DNA of 64,000 nt from Chionis minor. Its lineage: Eukaryota; Chordata; Aves; Charadriiformes; Chionididae. Within the stretch, counting starts at the first letter, position 1. The number at the start of each line of letters is the position of its first letter. Position numbers and translations under genes: made by a program. The notes below the pieces were generated by a model, which saw nothing but the letters and a program-made list of their open reading frames with translations, had not been told where the DNA came from and did not search any database. The stretch covers positions 71,024 to 135,023 of the forward strand of contig VZSF01008207.1 in NCBI GenBank assembly GCA_013398295.1, read 5' to 3'. Below are positions 47,326-63,000 of the stretch, piece by piece.

Positions 47326-50300
47326 CAAACAAACCCAATGGAATTTCCTCCAGGAATGTATTCCTTTGGTATTTGCACAGCACAAGCTTCCATTTATTGA
47401 TGGTATTTGTGCAAACTAAACAAGGAAACATTTGATAAATCTTAATGGAATTCTTTTAAAATCTGATGTTCTTTACAGAAGACTGAAGTTTAGAATGAGT
47501 TCCATTACAAAGTCACAGGTGCCAAGAACATTCAAATGAATGTGAAATATCAACTGCAAAAGAATTTCCCAATAATTTCTATGAGTAAGTCTGAATTTAC
47601 TGTAGCCTACTACACCCCCTGGGCACATCCATACATCCTCCCCCCTTAAAGGCTACATCTAAAAGCTAAGAAGCACTATTTAATCACCACACTGACTTCA
47701 AACTTGACAAAAAAACTTTGGTGTTTTCACAATCAAAATCTTTCTAGTCTTATTTTAAATATAGAATGTTTTTACTTGACAATTTTGATTAAATTTAGAT
47801 TAGCCTACTTCAAAACAGCAGGTTGACAAAACCAAGGAAGTAGAAAGTAAAGCTTTTTCTGATGAAACAATGAAAAGACTGTTTTAAAAGCTGAACTGCA
47901 CATATCATTTACCTAGAGTACTAACTCTACTGCTTATTTTGAAAAGATATTTTAATTAGAAGAGAGAGACATTGGAAATTACTTATAGTAATAAATGTGC
48001 AGTTCCTCCGTTTTATAACTCTAAGCATCAATGAAAGGATCTTCACCACATAAAAAAGAAGTGGTTTGCAAAAGTGCCTCTGTGTATCAGCTGGTTTTCA
48101 TAACGATGTTCTCTATTTTTACATTTGTCTGTATAAACAATGAACAAATGTCTCTCTTGTGATAAGTCAAATATGTTTCCTTTTGGCTTCTTGAGAGAAA
48201 ACCTGTTTCATTACTATCCGCATGACTGCGGGTCTACATAAAGAATAGGAAATAAGCTGGTTTACATTTCGTCCTTGGAAGGAAAATGGGACTTGAGAGA
48301 TTATTCAAGTTCTTTCAAAAAGTAACAGTGCATCTGCACAGTCATTACAGAAATTGAACTCAGAAAATTTTCTTGTGGAAAATGAGCTTTTGTAAAAACC
48401 ACCACACTGGAACATTCTTGAGAATGGTGTTGCTAGCAGAAAATAAGTAATGCAGTTTTGTACTCTTGTCTTAATTTGTTATGTGAACAAAGACTATAGG
48501 GAAAGGTAGGGAAGATGTAAAAAGTTCCTTTACTTCTCCCAATCCAGAAACCCATAACACAAGCTGAAAAGTAAAGGACTATCATTAGTGGCAGCCCCGG
48601 ATATTTCCTTGGATTGAAAAGGCAACAGACCCCACCCAGACTCCTTCTACGTCTGGTAGAAATCACCAAGTATTGTGAGACTGTGAGCCCCAAATCTTTT
48701 CTATCTGTATCTAAAAAGTCTCTCTCTACTAATCTTGCTGCTCCTTGTAACTGTAGAAAACCACGGTCACAATAATATTCTTAGTAATATAGGTTCCATA
48801 CAAATAACACTAGTGACTTGGTAAGTTTGATAACATTGATTTAAGCATTAATTTAACATACAGGTAAGCTGGCAAAAGACACTTACATGTCTCGGTAATA
48901 ACGTAGTCCTGCACCACAAGTTATATATTCAACCATAGCACCATGAGGGGATGTGACACTTTGTAAGAATCCCCTTTGCTAAAATTCCTCCCTTCCGTAC
49001 TCTCAGAAAGGGAGAGTTTACAATACTATACAGCCTGTATCTATGGTATTGTTCAAATGATGTAGCTAAAATCCATTCTATTTAGACAAACTCTGACTGA
49101 TGTATAATGCAGTCTTCATTTCACAGGTCTGCAAAGATGGGAGATGTTGTAAAAAGCTCCCACACTTTGTAAAGCCTAGCAGCTGCCTTGGGAGCTAGCA
49201 GAACATTCCCAGAAAGATTATTCTCTTCGGAAAAGGGGCTATTCCTCTGTCAGTGACTTATCTCCAATGAGGTCCACATGGAAACAACTGGAGTGGAAAT
49301 TTTATTGGCAGCTTTGCACAGCTCTCCCTCCCCCAGTTGCATTTTCCATATTACATTTTATAAAGTAGGAGTTAAAGAATAACTTTCAAATTGTAGTTTA
49401 TGTAAAAAAATGAAGCCGTGAGAGCTATGAAGGCTGGCAACCAACACAAGGTTAAAGCTGAACCTTTACCCTTGCAGACTGTCATAACAATTTCTTTGAA
49501 AGGAGTGCTATATAAACTGAACAAGCAGACAGGTTTTTGTGTTCTCACATAAATGGAAACTATGTCATATAAAAGAACTTTAATGGGCAAATGACACTGG
49601 CTTTTTTTTTTTTTTGCAACAGAGTTTAAGATTTTCTTCCTTTCATTTTTCCTATTTTCCACTTGAAACACGCATTCTATCATGCATAGGAGCAGCACAA
49701 ATGGACAAATGCTATCAAAAGTTTCAGTTGCACACAGTATTTCATATTCTGTTTTTCCACTATCCACTACATTTTCTCTAGTGTTAGTGGATGTATCGGT
49801 ACTGTACTGCATTTTTTAAGACTTCATAGGGAAAAACTATTACTTTACTCTGCATTTGGTGGAAAAACTTTACCCTTTACAAAAGAAATGTTGTAGAATT
49901 TATTAAAACAAAAGTACCAATGAGATTTTACTTTAATACCTGAGGGAGAAATATGATCATCTGCACCAATAAGAAAAAGATGCATGCACTAGGTGCTCTA
50001 CTAATTACAACTGCTTTGGTGGGCAATATCATTGGTGAAACAGATGTTAGGGACCTATTAACAAAAGTTTTTCAAACATCTGCTTACAATTTTAAGGCAA
50101 TTGTAAATACAGCACAGAAGGTCAATTGGGCTCATTAAGGTCTATGTGCAAATCTACCGCTGCAGGTTTCTTTTTAGGTAATACTGACTTTTTTTAACAC
50201 AGGAAATAGAGTTTAATAGCAACTTGTGTCAATTTTGATTGTGATTTCATACAACAACAAACAACAATCGCATGCCCTATGCTTCACCAAATAACCCATT

Positions 50301-53300
50301 TTCCTTCCGCTTTTTCCTCTCTACCTACAGCACACTGCCATGGTTCTATGAGGCGAAGCACAAGGTAAAGGAAAGGTTATAAATTGGGCAATTATATAGA
50401 AATGATTGATTTCACTTTTAAACACCAATTATGAATCTGGTTAGGAAATCTTCATTTGTTGGACCAAAGACAAATGAGTTTTGATTACAATGCATGGTTA
50501 CGATATGCAAATTATTCTTAACAACTGGAGTCAGTAGCCCCTTTAAGTGTCAGAACACAGATGTTCAGGAGGTCCAAAACATGTTACTGATTGGAAATAC
50601 TCTTCATCAGCCTGCCTCAAACTGGAGCAATCCAGTAACACTGTTTTCTGATGACCTGCTCAAGACATAATCCCCTGACCATAGTCCCAGCAACAGCGGT
50701 AAGGACCTAAGTTTCCATTGTAGCTGTTAATCAGTATTCTGCAATTCAGGAACGCTAACTTGCACAGGAGTTTCCAAGGTTGGTTCTTTGAGAAGACATG
50801 CAGTCAACTTGTTATCTTGAGGTACAGCTTGAACTAACTGGGTGACTTTGCACTAAACCAGATCTGTAATATTCAGCCATTCTGTGAAAACAGCCCAATT
50901 TTGAGTAGCAACCTGCAGCTGAAAGGCTTCCTGAACCAATTCAGTCATGTACCCAAGAACCTGTTTTCCACCTGGAACTGTATTGGTTATACCTGGGAAA
51001 AACTCTTTGCAATACAAAAAAACCTTAAAGGTTTTAACATAGAGACGATGTTTATGAAAAGGAGGAGGAAAAATGCCATGATGTAGAGGTCAGTCACTAT
51101 TAAAGTCACAGCCTGTATCCTTATAATAAAGTTCATAAATTCAATGGCAAGTGCTGATCTATTAAAAAGCAAAAATTGTTATTTTGTAAAAAATTTTATA
51201 ATCAATTTTAAAAGACAATTCTATGACTACCTGTCACAATTCACTACAGGAAAATTAATGATTCTACAGTAAAATTGCATTTGAAAGCTTCTGAATTCTG
51301 AGGCTTGCACCAAACATGAAGATTCTACTTTAAGTACTTTGCTGCACATTTTACAGCAAACCCAGCTTAGGAAATAAACACTAACAGCACCTTCCACTAT
51401 CAGGAGTAGTATACAGTTGAATTTATTAAAAAAGAAATTAAGTATAATGTAGATGAAAGTGTAAAATTTGTAAAAGTTCTTTATATCTGCAACCTTGAAG
51501 CTGTGCTCATATAGATCTGAAAAAGTAATATGAGTCCTTCTTGTCCAAACAACAGCTAAATCTGAAAGCAAACATCAGAGCTTTCAGAAAACATTCCCAT
51601 CAATAAAGACTTGTCTTTACTCAGCTTGGCCCAATATTGCCTGCTTTAAAAACTTATCACCCTATCCATCTTCTCTGTGACTTACTAGAAAGGATATTTT
51701 CAATGTCTTACGAAATTTTTTTCCAAGTCATTTTTCCTTCATCTAGAATTTGGAAGAGTCAAAATGGACTGTGGATTTCTTTATTTCTTGTAAAGAAAGT
51801 GGGTAGGCTAATTTTGTAGGGCTGAGGAGTCTGGAGATTACCACTGAGAATCTGTAAACTAAGCTTTTTAATTCCTGTGTTTTTAATCTTCAAGTTAAAC
51901 TTAGCTGAGCAGAATGTCACTAATTACCTACTTGACACAGAGTAGCTAATAGAATTAAAATTATTCTTTGCTTCAAAAATCCACAACCCCATTGTGGTAA
52001 TTCCAGAGACTCCAGGTGCATTTCATACCAGAAAGGGAGAAGTTTAGTGACATAAATTACCCCATCTCCAATCTTCCCCTCAGAATTCCAACTATTTTAA
52101 AAATGGCTTGGATTCTCAGCACAAAGCTCATTTTAGTGGCCTAACCTGCCTTTACTGAACAACTCGGGATATTTTTCTTGCCTGGGGAAGTGAGGAAGGA
52201 GAGAGAAGAGAGGAAAAGGAATAACATTTCCTAATAAAAACAGAAATAGAGGCACGTACACATAAAGACTTAGAAGAAAAGAAAACCTATCATTACCACT
52301 TCCACCAATTTTCAAAATTTCCCATTTCAATACTGATCCAACTTCACCTATTCAACTTAAAATGGGATGCCAAAGAAGGTAAAATCCTTGCACTTTACTA
52401 GGAGTTAAATGAAAAATGTGTCCCTTCATTATACCACTTATATTTGTTGGATAGTATTCAGGACCACTTAATTAAAAAAAGCATATACTTCCAAATCAAA
52501 TCCCAGAAATCCCAAAGAAACTGGGTGTGGGAAATGCAAAGATCTAACTACCAAAAAATCAGCACAAAGGTAACACTGATGATGAAAGGATTTGCTTTAG
52601 CTGAGGAGGACATAAAAGATGAAGTTCTACAAAGACCATTAAGTATTCACCAGCTCACTGCAAATTACACTAAACACTTGGTAAAGAAACATTTGGCAGA
52701 TGTCAGCAATATGTAAGCCAAACATGTTCCTCACGTTGAAGGATAATGTAACTACAGAGAGGGTTTGTTTTGGAACGATTTCTATAGCACAAAAATAATC
52801 TGGCTTCGTCTCCTGGCAAGGCTGGATTTACCAAGGAAGAAACAAGAGAGAACCATGACTACTTATGTGACAAATCCACATTTCTGCCATTTACATACTT
52901 AATATCACTCCTGAAATAAGATACCATACACAAATTTGGATAATAAAACATTTAGTTTTAAAAAAGATTGCAATGGATCTTTAAACCCTCAAATATTTGT
53001 GTAACCTCTTGTTTTAACAAGTGTAGTATATACACTACTGCATAAACACAACTACTTTCTGAAGTTAAAATCTTCCATATTTTGGATTTTGCTGTTGCAC
53101 TATTATATTTTGCAGGTTTGAAACTACATTCCTAAGTCTGATTTACAAAGTTAAGAGAACCTAAACCCAGTGAAACCCGTGGGATTTTCTTCTCTACTCA
53201 AACTCCAAATAGAAAGAAGTTTTTGCAGAAGTGCACAGGTTCACAGCCCACCCCCCAACCCCTCTCCCACCAGTTATTAGAAAGGCCAACTGGAACATTT

Positions 53301-56300
53301 AATATTAAAAATAACATACTGTTAAGTTACACTTTAGGAAAACTATGCTTAAAGACAAGACAGAAAGGGAGGCATCTGTTTATAATTAGGAAAGATATCC
53401 TTGGCTAACTGACCAGGCTGTCAGTAAGTATCATTGAGCTTTTAGGTTTCTTTTGTGGCATATGAATTTCCTAGAATCAAGTCATATCCTTACAGCTAAT
53501 GCAGTAAGTACTCCCAAGACTTCATGTGTACAGCAAGCTAAGAGCAGCAATTGAGATTCATGTGGGATTCTCAAACTTGCCTTCACTTACGAGCTCAAGT
53601 ACCTGTAAATAGTAACAAGGGCAGCAAAGCACAATACTCAGGCTAACTCAGGTTAGGAATCCAGGCTCAACCAGGCATAACAGTGTCTCATATGCTGGTG
53701 TGAAACTAGTTCAGAGAATCTATACAAGCTTCATATCCAGACTGATGTCACCTACCTTATGCCAAATAAAGTATTGCCTCAAGTTGGTATTTTGAAATTT
53801 AGGACAAATCTTTTTATTCACGCTTCTCTTGTTGCTATACATGTGTTTGAAATGTCTAGTTATTTTTCCCCCCCCTTCTTGCCTCTAATGTCAGCAGGGC
53901 ACATTTAATAAGAACTAAATCAACAGATTTTAAAATAGAGTCCACCATAAAGGAATAATACAGATTTGCTCTGTTTTGAACTTTTGAAATCAAGTAATTG
54001 AATTTTAAAATTACTAAGTTATCTGTTACTGTCACCTACACAGCTACAAAGTTTCATGCAGCTCACTGAGACATTTAATGGAAATGCTATTGAGTTTTAT
54101 CATTGTAACACTGTTATAATTTTAAAATAGCATGGCTCTAACCCCCATAAAAGAAATTATCTTGACAGCTCTGGTCCTCTGTTTACTACATGCTTGGAAG
54201 AGCGGCAGCGTTTCAAACAAAACTTCACAACTATGAGTTAACTGGAACTACCATAAGTAAGGTAAATTTCTATTGTCATATACAATCCTTTACACCAACT
54301 CACAAAGATGAGAGATGCAAATAGGAGCTAAAACTAGCTTGATTGAACAGTCACATACATTTGTGAATGCTGGAGAAAAGAGAAAAATAATCAGTCCTTC
54401 TTCTACATATACAACACATACAGTCCCTTGTTTTCCTGTCCCCTATAGAGCACAGAGTCCTTCACTCTGACCTCAATTAGATGTCTGTTCAAGTTCTAGT
54501 TCAAGTTTCCTGAACACACTCTTCTGAGAACAAGAACACCAAGTTCTCATCAGCTGAAAATTTTACTCGTGCAGAGGCTGACTAAAATCAAGCAGGTGAA
54601 AAGCCTTTGTAGTTTACCAGCTGGACTCCCAGCCAGTAACACAGACACTTTCAGAAGCTCATGCAAAGACTAGCTGTTCACACAACTGCATTGAAATTAC
54701 AGCCCACAAATCTCCACTGGGAAAGAATCAGCACGTGGACACAACACCTTCCAAACAGAAGACAACCTTCTGCTGAGAAACACGCTTAAGACCATGAAAA
54801 CAGAGTTTTAACTATTTACACCAGTCTGAACTGGTGTTCAGTTCTGAGCTGATGAACTGATGAAGAGGCTAGCTATTCATCACACCTCTTGAAAGGGCTG
54901 ATCTACTATCTTAGGGCAGCTGAATTTCTCAGAGTTAGCTCTCCTCATACATAATTTCATCAGTGTTAGTTCTATGTGCGTACCCACAAAAAAGGCATGC
55001 TGGTTCTATCTGACAGCTAAAACACTTTTCTGTTCAGTTCTGTTCAGCTGCACTTTCCCAGAGAACTAGACAGGTGGTTTCTTTGGCAAGCTGCAATTTT
55101 TTTTACTGGGCAATTTTTCAAAATGGTGGCCCTCACCTGTGACATTCATTCCTAAAAAGGACACGCAGTGTTCACATCACAGCAAATGAGTAAGAGCTAT
55201 CACACATCAACCTTTAAATTATCTATCAGGAGTTGCAGTGCCTGAAAAGGAAATATTGCATCCCTAGCAAAACAAACCAATGAACCACCCACACGAACCA
55301 GCACTTAGCCAACGCAGTGCAAATGAAATAGCGGTCTATAGTCATCCAGTCACCTAACCACAGTAAGGAAACATTGTTTCCTCCGAGGAATTCTTTCTCA
55401 AAGTCTCTGTTTAAGCACTTCATACTTCCATAATTCTGTCATAAGTACTTGGCAGAAGCTGTAACACAAACATAACCAATGGCAACCCTTACCAGATTAC
55501 AAACTATAGTCTCTGAAACTTGGGCCTCCAGAGACAACTATTTTATATAGCAGTTTTGTATGTGTAGAGATGTATCCAAGTGGGGCTTGAAGCTACCTCC
55601 ACTTGCCAGAAGAACAGTAGCTGCTGAATATATTCCTAATTCTAGGCATCACTGCTATTAGAGCACATTCCAGGGGATATTGTGACAAGGTATAAAAAAA
55701 TTCAGGCACTATTTCAAAATGCCCAGAGAGTTTCCTGGAAGACCTGTTCTCCTTTCCCTCAGCAGTATGTCCAAGGTGTTGCCTTGCCTAATTAGATGCA
55801 CGAGGGATTTGGGGGATAATTTCTGACCAGAATTTTAAAGCTGATGAAACTGGACCTACACATAAAAAGATACTTGGAATGACCAAAGACACATACAGGA
55901 TACTTTGAGAAAGCTTCATTTATTGCTTGTAAAACCATGCAGAATGACTGCACAAACAGTTCCAGCAGCAGCAGTTTTCTGCAACACCACTGTGGAATTA
56001 AGTTAGAACCTGTTACCAGAAAACTCACATCAGTTAGGTGGGGAGTGGGTCAAATGGTGCAATTCATACTCCTAGCTGTGCTTCCAAGGATTTCTTCCTA
56101 CTCATGCTTTTGTTGTGCATGGCACAAACATTTCATATCAACAGCTCTGCTATCCTTTTGTAATCCTTTAAGTACAACTAATCAGAAATCTCCTATGTTA
56201 CAAATCAAAAATCACCTGTTTCACATCTTCTCCATGCTATTCTGTAGAATCAACAGTACTGTAGGTCTAAGAAGGACATATCATACTGTGTCCTGTTAAG

Positions 56301-56967
56301 AACAAACATATATTCAATATAACCCATTTTTTAACATCCTCTGCAGAGCTCTTCCCTTCACATAAACTTTAAGTTTCCATCAGGACCGCACCTTACGGCA
56401 TTCCTATTGAACACGTGCAGCATAAACACCATTTAGAAAGATGCTTGCTGACCATTACATTCAAATGTAAAAGGGCGTACCTTTGGCCTTCTACTTTTTA
56501 ATCTCTGTGATACGACGCTATGCAAGAAATTACTTTTTTTTCCCAAATATTTATGCTTGGGCTTATTTTGTAACTTTTATTCAACATCCTATAATACATA
56601 TACAACTATAAAAATCTCCCATAGAGAAGGCAACTCGTCTGATATCACTTAAGAATCTGAGAAGCAAATTTCACTTGACTTATTTTTTTAGCTAATTTCG
56701 GAAATGAAACCTAACAATTCAAATCCTCCTAAGTGCTGAAATAAAATGTTATTTCAGTAATTCTCTGAATTATGTTCTGTCAACACAACAAGAAACAACT
56801 CCCACAAAAATTTTTCAATTTCAGCCTATCATAAACCTCGTGAACCAAAGATGCATGGAGCTATGAGAACTAAAGGATGAGGAACAAATTACATTTTATT
56901 TTTCTTAAATCTGTTATAATCCAACTTTACTGGAAAGTTGAAATTTATCCCTGAAAGCACACAGCAT

Positions 56968-57060
56968 GATAGTCACAGGTTAAAAAGGGCTGGGAAAGAC
57001 CTTTGAAAAGTATTCTAGCTAGTTTCCAGAACAGGACTAAACCTGCGCAAATCCCAAGCT
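56968..57060 (-). mobile_element. Probable CR1 3'-end fragment, minus strand
   Basis: The plus strand reads cacaggttaaaaagggctg, then ggaaagacctttgaaaag and tattctagctagtttccaga. This parallels the inverted CR1 3' end (cacagaat..ggttggaaaagacctctaagatcatctagtccaa). Similarity is clear only over about 60-70 bp, so it is a short or very old copy. Confidence 0.45.
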
Positions 57061-60000
57061 CAGAAATGGGAGTACAACTTTTTTTATCAACTTATTCACA
57101 TAAATGTATGAAAGGGACGCCTTAAAACATCACGAAACCGCTTCATAAGATTAAATTGTGTCATATGAAAGACTAGAAGTAGATACTTGCTTCCTTTCGT
57201 AAGTCTTCACATGCTTACATTATTAAAATTCACAACTCCAAATACGTTTCATACACTCATGTGTACACAAGTATGTTCTAAACCAAAACCCTTCTATCAC
57301 GTGTATTTGTTAAAAATATATTATCTACAAAATTAAAATAAATATATTTAGTGGGCTAGTGCTTTTTGTTCTGTAACCAAAAATCACATAGCATGTGGAG
57401 AAGAAAGAAGAAATTATTCAAGAAAACCCAAACAGGACTGTTAAATTCCAACATTAGGGAAGGTAAAATTATACTTTCACTTAGAGCCTGTAGTCTCGAC
57501 CTGTATATTTAGAGACTGATGAAAACAACTGTATATTTAAAGAAAAAACCAAAGTTGGTAAATGGAACAAATGAGACAGGTAAATTTTGGCCCCACTCCT
57601 GTATCAAGTTCTACTTTGTAAGTATTCTTAAAACAACACAGCCTCAACAAAAAGTTATGTGATTTGACATGTAGGTAAAAACACGAGCAAGTCAGCCTTG
57701 AAGCAGCAGCAGGAATACTGATGAGAAAATACTGTATCAAGTACTTTATGGCCAGTACTATTTCTGGACTTAATTTATCGTTCCATTTCCATGCAGAACT
57801 GTGGTACCATCTTAAAAAGAAGTCTTTATATTTTGATATGCGGTTAAATGANAGGCAAGGGGATTCTAATTTCAGAAACAAAAAAGCAAAGACAACTAGA
57901 TTGATTCACAGTCACCAAAAAAAGAAGCTGCTCTCCAAGGACAGGATAAGGGCCTCTGTTGTTAGAGGATCAGATCAGTTGTGCCATTTATTATACAAGC
58001 TGCAGACTGGACTCCTGCATGATCAAAAGAACTAAGGACATGGATATAGTGAAGAGCAAAACAAAACATAAACAAATCATAATTTCTTGCAGGTAGTGAC
58101 AAAATTTTGACTTGATAGAGATGAACAAACAGAATAGAATTTCTTTTCCGCTGTAGATCATACTCACCAATTATGGTCTGGCAGAAGAGAAGAAGTATGG
58201 AGGAGAAATTTAAGAAGGGAAACGGGTTCTAGTCAGTAGATTTTGACCAAAGAGTGAAACAGTTATACACTCATGATTATGGATTGGCTGAATCTGAAGG
58301 AGAAAAATCTGTAGTAGAAGCAAATAAGAGAATTTCTTGATTCTGCTTGAAACACAAAACCTTAATGTGAGCATCTGCCATACAGCTGGTGCTTTAAAAC
58401 AGACGTAGGTAAAATCAGAGTGGACGTAAAACTAGCTCACGTTTTCTGAAACCAAATCCAACTCAGATTACTGACAAATAATGCAGACACCACACATATC
58501 CTAGTAACACGAATACCAGTGTTTCAAAACCACCCTCCAGAATGTGTTCACATAGAAAAAAACCGACATGTAAATGTAACTAATGCTAGGAAGACCTAAT
58601 ATGCTATGTAATATAGTCCAGTGCAGAAATCTACGCACAAATGGCATACACACCAATAATCACCTACTTAGGAAAAACCACATCTAGGGATCATATTCCT
58701 ACCCTTCTTGTAATGAGGTGGGTATGAGCCACTGCGCAAGATGGAGAGACGGTTAATATATTTTGAAACCTGAAAACCAGAACGAAGCACCTCAGATTTA
58801 CTAGAACACATAAAGCTGAAAACACACACTAGGCAAATACTTCTGCCTTACAGCTTGCTCCCTTGATGATATTCATATCATACAATAAAAAAAGACCTTT
58901 AGAAATACTGAAGTACATGACAGATCGAAAACAAAACAATCAAAGTCTGTGGTTTTATAAAAAAATTAAAGGACAGTTCATAACACAGAACCTTCACAAT
59001 TTAGCCTTTTTAATAGTTACGTGGTTGAAACTTGTAAAGACATTCACAACATGATTTTTTTAAATTCGGTGTTTAATGATTCTGTTAAATACAGCAAAAA
59101 GCACCCTAGTTTCATTCGTGTCACCTAGCGTTGTACTGGATGTGACTTATGGGCAAGCAGTCCCAGCAGGCTAGCCTGCAAAGCTGCCTGGCATCTCTTC
59201 TATTGAGTCCAGAGTAAAGTGCCTGGACCAGTGCTGTTAAAAAAAACCACCAAAACAACCCAAAACAAAAAACACACCACCAAAAGACCAAAACCAAACA
59301 TCAACCAAAACCAAGCTTTCTCTTCAACCAAATTAATATGTGAAGTCTCCTATGCTAGCATCCATTAGATACAGAGTACAGGATAAACACGTGCATCGGA
59401 ATTATCTCACAGCACAAGGAAAAATAAAAAGGAAATTATAGCATAGTTTGGGTGTTATTTTTTAATATTTTACTCATCTCTGATCTAGTACTTTGTAATC
59501 TGAATTTAGCTTAGATTGTTTTTGTACAGTTACCGTCACTGTAAAAAAAACTTCTCTATTTCTATGAAGGTTTTGCCAGGTACTAGACAAATGCAGTTGC
59601 AGACCTAGCCTAGTAATTTGGAGAACCTAGCTCCGGATCCTGTAAACGCAACCTCCATTTCTTGTTTTAACACCATCTAAAAGTTTTTTTAAAGAACTGA
59701 ATAATGTGTGTGTTTAAAGTACGGGAAGAATTCTGCTGATTTTAAATAAGAAGCTATAGCCCTCCAATACTAGGAAAGCCTCCATGACATAAGTTAGAGA
59801 ACAGTTAAATAAAAGGAAAATTTACATCCAAAAATCTTGGAAAAATCTAGGGTTACCACTCTTTATGAGCCATGTCTAATTTGTATGTGGCACATCTGGT
59901 ATAATAGATATGATATACAAGCAGGCAAATATTTGAAGTAATAAGTGTTTCCCAGTGTTAAAATAAACACCTCAGCACTTCAGATTTTTGCTAAGCAATC

Positions 60001-63000
60001 TTTCCTCGGTGGGAGAGGAAGCAGGGAAGGAAGGGTACTTATCTACTTATCTACTGTTACACACTACCACTTATGAATTATCACTCACTCACCGAGATTT
60101 TTGGTTTCAAATCCAAGCAGAAAGCATTCCATTTCACTTGGTTCATGTTCACAATATTTCACTGCTTAACTTGGCAAAACATCAAAATAGAACATTTTCA
60201 CCCTTCTTAACCTCTCCTGTTGGCACACCACTTTATTAAGCTAATGCCTCATAGCAAATTACTATTTTCCCCCTAAACCAATGTAATTCTGTTGTCATGA
60301 ACACCCTATATTACAGCTTCAGCCAACTGGAGAATATTCATTCCTTCTTCACAAGTAAAGGACTACAGTTTCTGTCCAGTTGTTCCCCAGTCACTAGCGA
60401 AATATAATTGGTCAATCACTAAATATTATTTGTTCTGATGATCACGGAATGTTGAAACCTCCAAATAGTACATTAGATGAAAAACAGGTTAGCAGGTAGA
60501 ATCCTAATGTTCCAATTATCTGTAGTCCCACAAACGCCTACCATACTTTCTATGCCCATGCTATGCTGAAATAAAAAACCAGAGGAGTCTGGAACAGTAA
60601 CATACCTTCAGCAAGGAGCTAATGAGGACCAGCAGACGTTCTCCCAGACTGACTCATGTTATAGCCAACATGTAACAGTACCTGCTTATTGATCAAACCT
60701 GGACTTCATAAAAATAGAACTCTTCAATTTTCCTCCGAGTTTACTTATTCTTCCCTTTTCCTTCCACCCTCCTCCCAAAAATCTGTCTTGTATCTAAAAT
60801 CTTCAGAGCAAATGGTTTCTCTGTTCCCTCTACTAGCTAGTTTCCATAGAATTCAGGGTTGAATTTTCTGGTGAGTCTTGCAGAATAGTACCAATTAGCA
60901 TTAAGTATACAATGCATCACACCTATTTTTGCAGAGGTCCCAAAAAGACATTTATGTCTATGTCTTCTTGTGTACTCCTATTTCTCCATAAAATACCAGG
61001 AAAAAAAAAAATTCTGCAACCCAGAGCTGAAAACAGTTGAGTTTTATGAGTTCATTCTTTCCTTTTGGTTTTAACTTTTTTGAACTATTTATGTTGTTAG
61101 TTAAAGAGAAGATGGATTTGTGCCAAATTTCATACTTGATACTATGGTTTAGTTATACTGTGAAAACAGTCAGAAGTTTGAATCCATTCTCTAGCATAAA
61201 AAATGTCTTAACTGGTTTTAGGAAGAACAAGCAGATGAAAAATAAACAGAGAAGGCAGCATGCAAATTCCTGACAATACACATCAGAAATACGTGTAATT
61301 TACATGTTTCAAGTCAGCTGACCCTTACAAAAGGGAAGGTTTAGAATATTACTTGTTCCATTTAAAGTATTTAATCATTACATCTTACTCGTTCCGAACT
61401 GTGTTCAGAACTGCAGGACTTAAAGCAGACCAATGAAGAGTTTTAAGACAACAAACTACAGGAAGAGCTAAATTCAACAGAGTTTACCAAAACAAGGATT
61501 TTTTTTCAAGCATATATCAAGATAGCATAGCTCAAGATCTGAGTTCCTAACTGAAATAGGTAAAAAAAAAATAAAATAGGAGAAATCAATCTTATCAGTC
61601 AGCAACTATAGAATTATTTTAATTAATGAAATTATGTGCTTAAAAAGAGACACAAGTTCTGCAATTTCTAGTTTAAATAATTGGTGCTAATTCATTAAAT
61701 TACAGTAACAGAAAGTTAGATCTTATCCACCTCAAACGTGAAATCAAACCAAAACCTAAAAAAATAAGTAAATAAAAATTACTGATAACAGCAAAATACT
61801 GGAAATGTGCAAGGAAACTACTGCGAACAGAAATAAACATAATATAAGCAGAAATCTTTTTATTGTCTCCAAAAGATAAGCATGAATTTGCAATCCTTGT
61901 CTACATCAAAGATTAAGAAATAGAATAAATTTGCCTAGAAGATTTTAGTATGTTTTGTATACCTGAAGTTATAACTTAATTTGATCTAGTAATTTATCTA
62001 AGACCATTTGACAATACCATTAATGGTGCTGTGAAGGCCATGTTTGGCTGTTAAGCAAAATAATTCCTCACCTTGCTCCATCAGAAGGGTTAAAAACCCC
62101 CTCAGGAACATGGCTTGCAGTGAAATATCTATGACAATATATTCTGTAATCAATTTCCAGCTCTGTGGTTACAGCATATGGCTCTATGGAAATCTGAGTT
62201 AATCAAAGAAACTTCAGTTCCTAGGGATAAGATTAGCATAGTCAGTTAAATCCACTGCAAAGGTGATACTCTGTGCCTGAATATAGTTTTCTGGGCTGAA
62301 TGTTTCCATACAACAGGTATTTCAACCAGCTACATTAAAAATCTTTAACTGATATTGCTTCTTAAAAGCAAGAAGCCTCTTGGGATAGGGGTTCTTTCCT
62401 GCTTGGGGCTCTACAGCACACCGGTACTGTGGCACACATGGGCATCTTCCATGTATTTTTTCTGTTAGCACGTTGTCAGTATTCTGATGGAGAAAACATG
62501 CCCCAGAAGAAGAAATCTGCACTTAGTTTCAAAGAAAACCATCTAAATCTAACAACTGAATGGTAGCAGAATGCTGATGCAAAGATAGAAACAAAACAAC
62601 AGGCAATTAAGCTGGAGCCACAGCACTCTACTGACTTTCCAATACATTCCCATTAAAAATTCTGTGGTGCCTGGTTATCACAAGAAATATCCAAGCCACT
62701 CACTACTGCTTTTCAAAAACCTTGGCAAAAGGTGATAATTTCACTTTTCCTTTTTCAAGTGGACAGATAAATTGTGATGGAAAATATTAAACATTTCACA
62801 ACCATCAATCCTTGCTAACCTGACATGGTCTACTAACTTAAAATTATTCACATATTCCCTTAAAATTGATCATACGAATTCTACATGACATCAAGTACCA
62901 CACAAGACTTTAAGCGTGCATTAAAGCAGGTGGCCACCAGCAATTTCTTTTATATCTCACATCTGGTACCATACTCCATATAAAGTATACATGTTATCTT

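Larger units (their letters stand above)
44225..56967 (-). other. HLCS: Long HLCS intron, eighth segment
   Basis: AT-rich sequence with no supported gene. Apart from the repeats listed separately (palindrome 44942-44957, G/T-rich 45946-45998, homopurine 47232-47325), it has an A15-T5-A7 run at 46640-46666, a tandem 10-mer ttctgttcag at 55028-55047 and a run of eight or so C at about 53870. Open stretches at 49372-49812 (-), 51227-51571 (-), 52444-52716 (+) and 55937-56299 (+) show no family resemblance. Confidence 0.55.

Noticed and set aside
49372..49812. 146-codon minus-strand frame with hydrophobic stretches
   Set aside because: By rough estimate a frame of this length is expected about once by chance; the hydrophobicity follows from T-rich DNA.
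61175..61195. gtttgaatcc resembling a tRNA B box
   Set aside because: No A box, acceptor stem or cloverleaf could be built around it.
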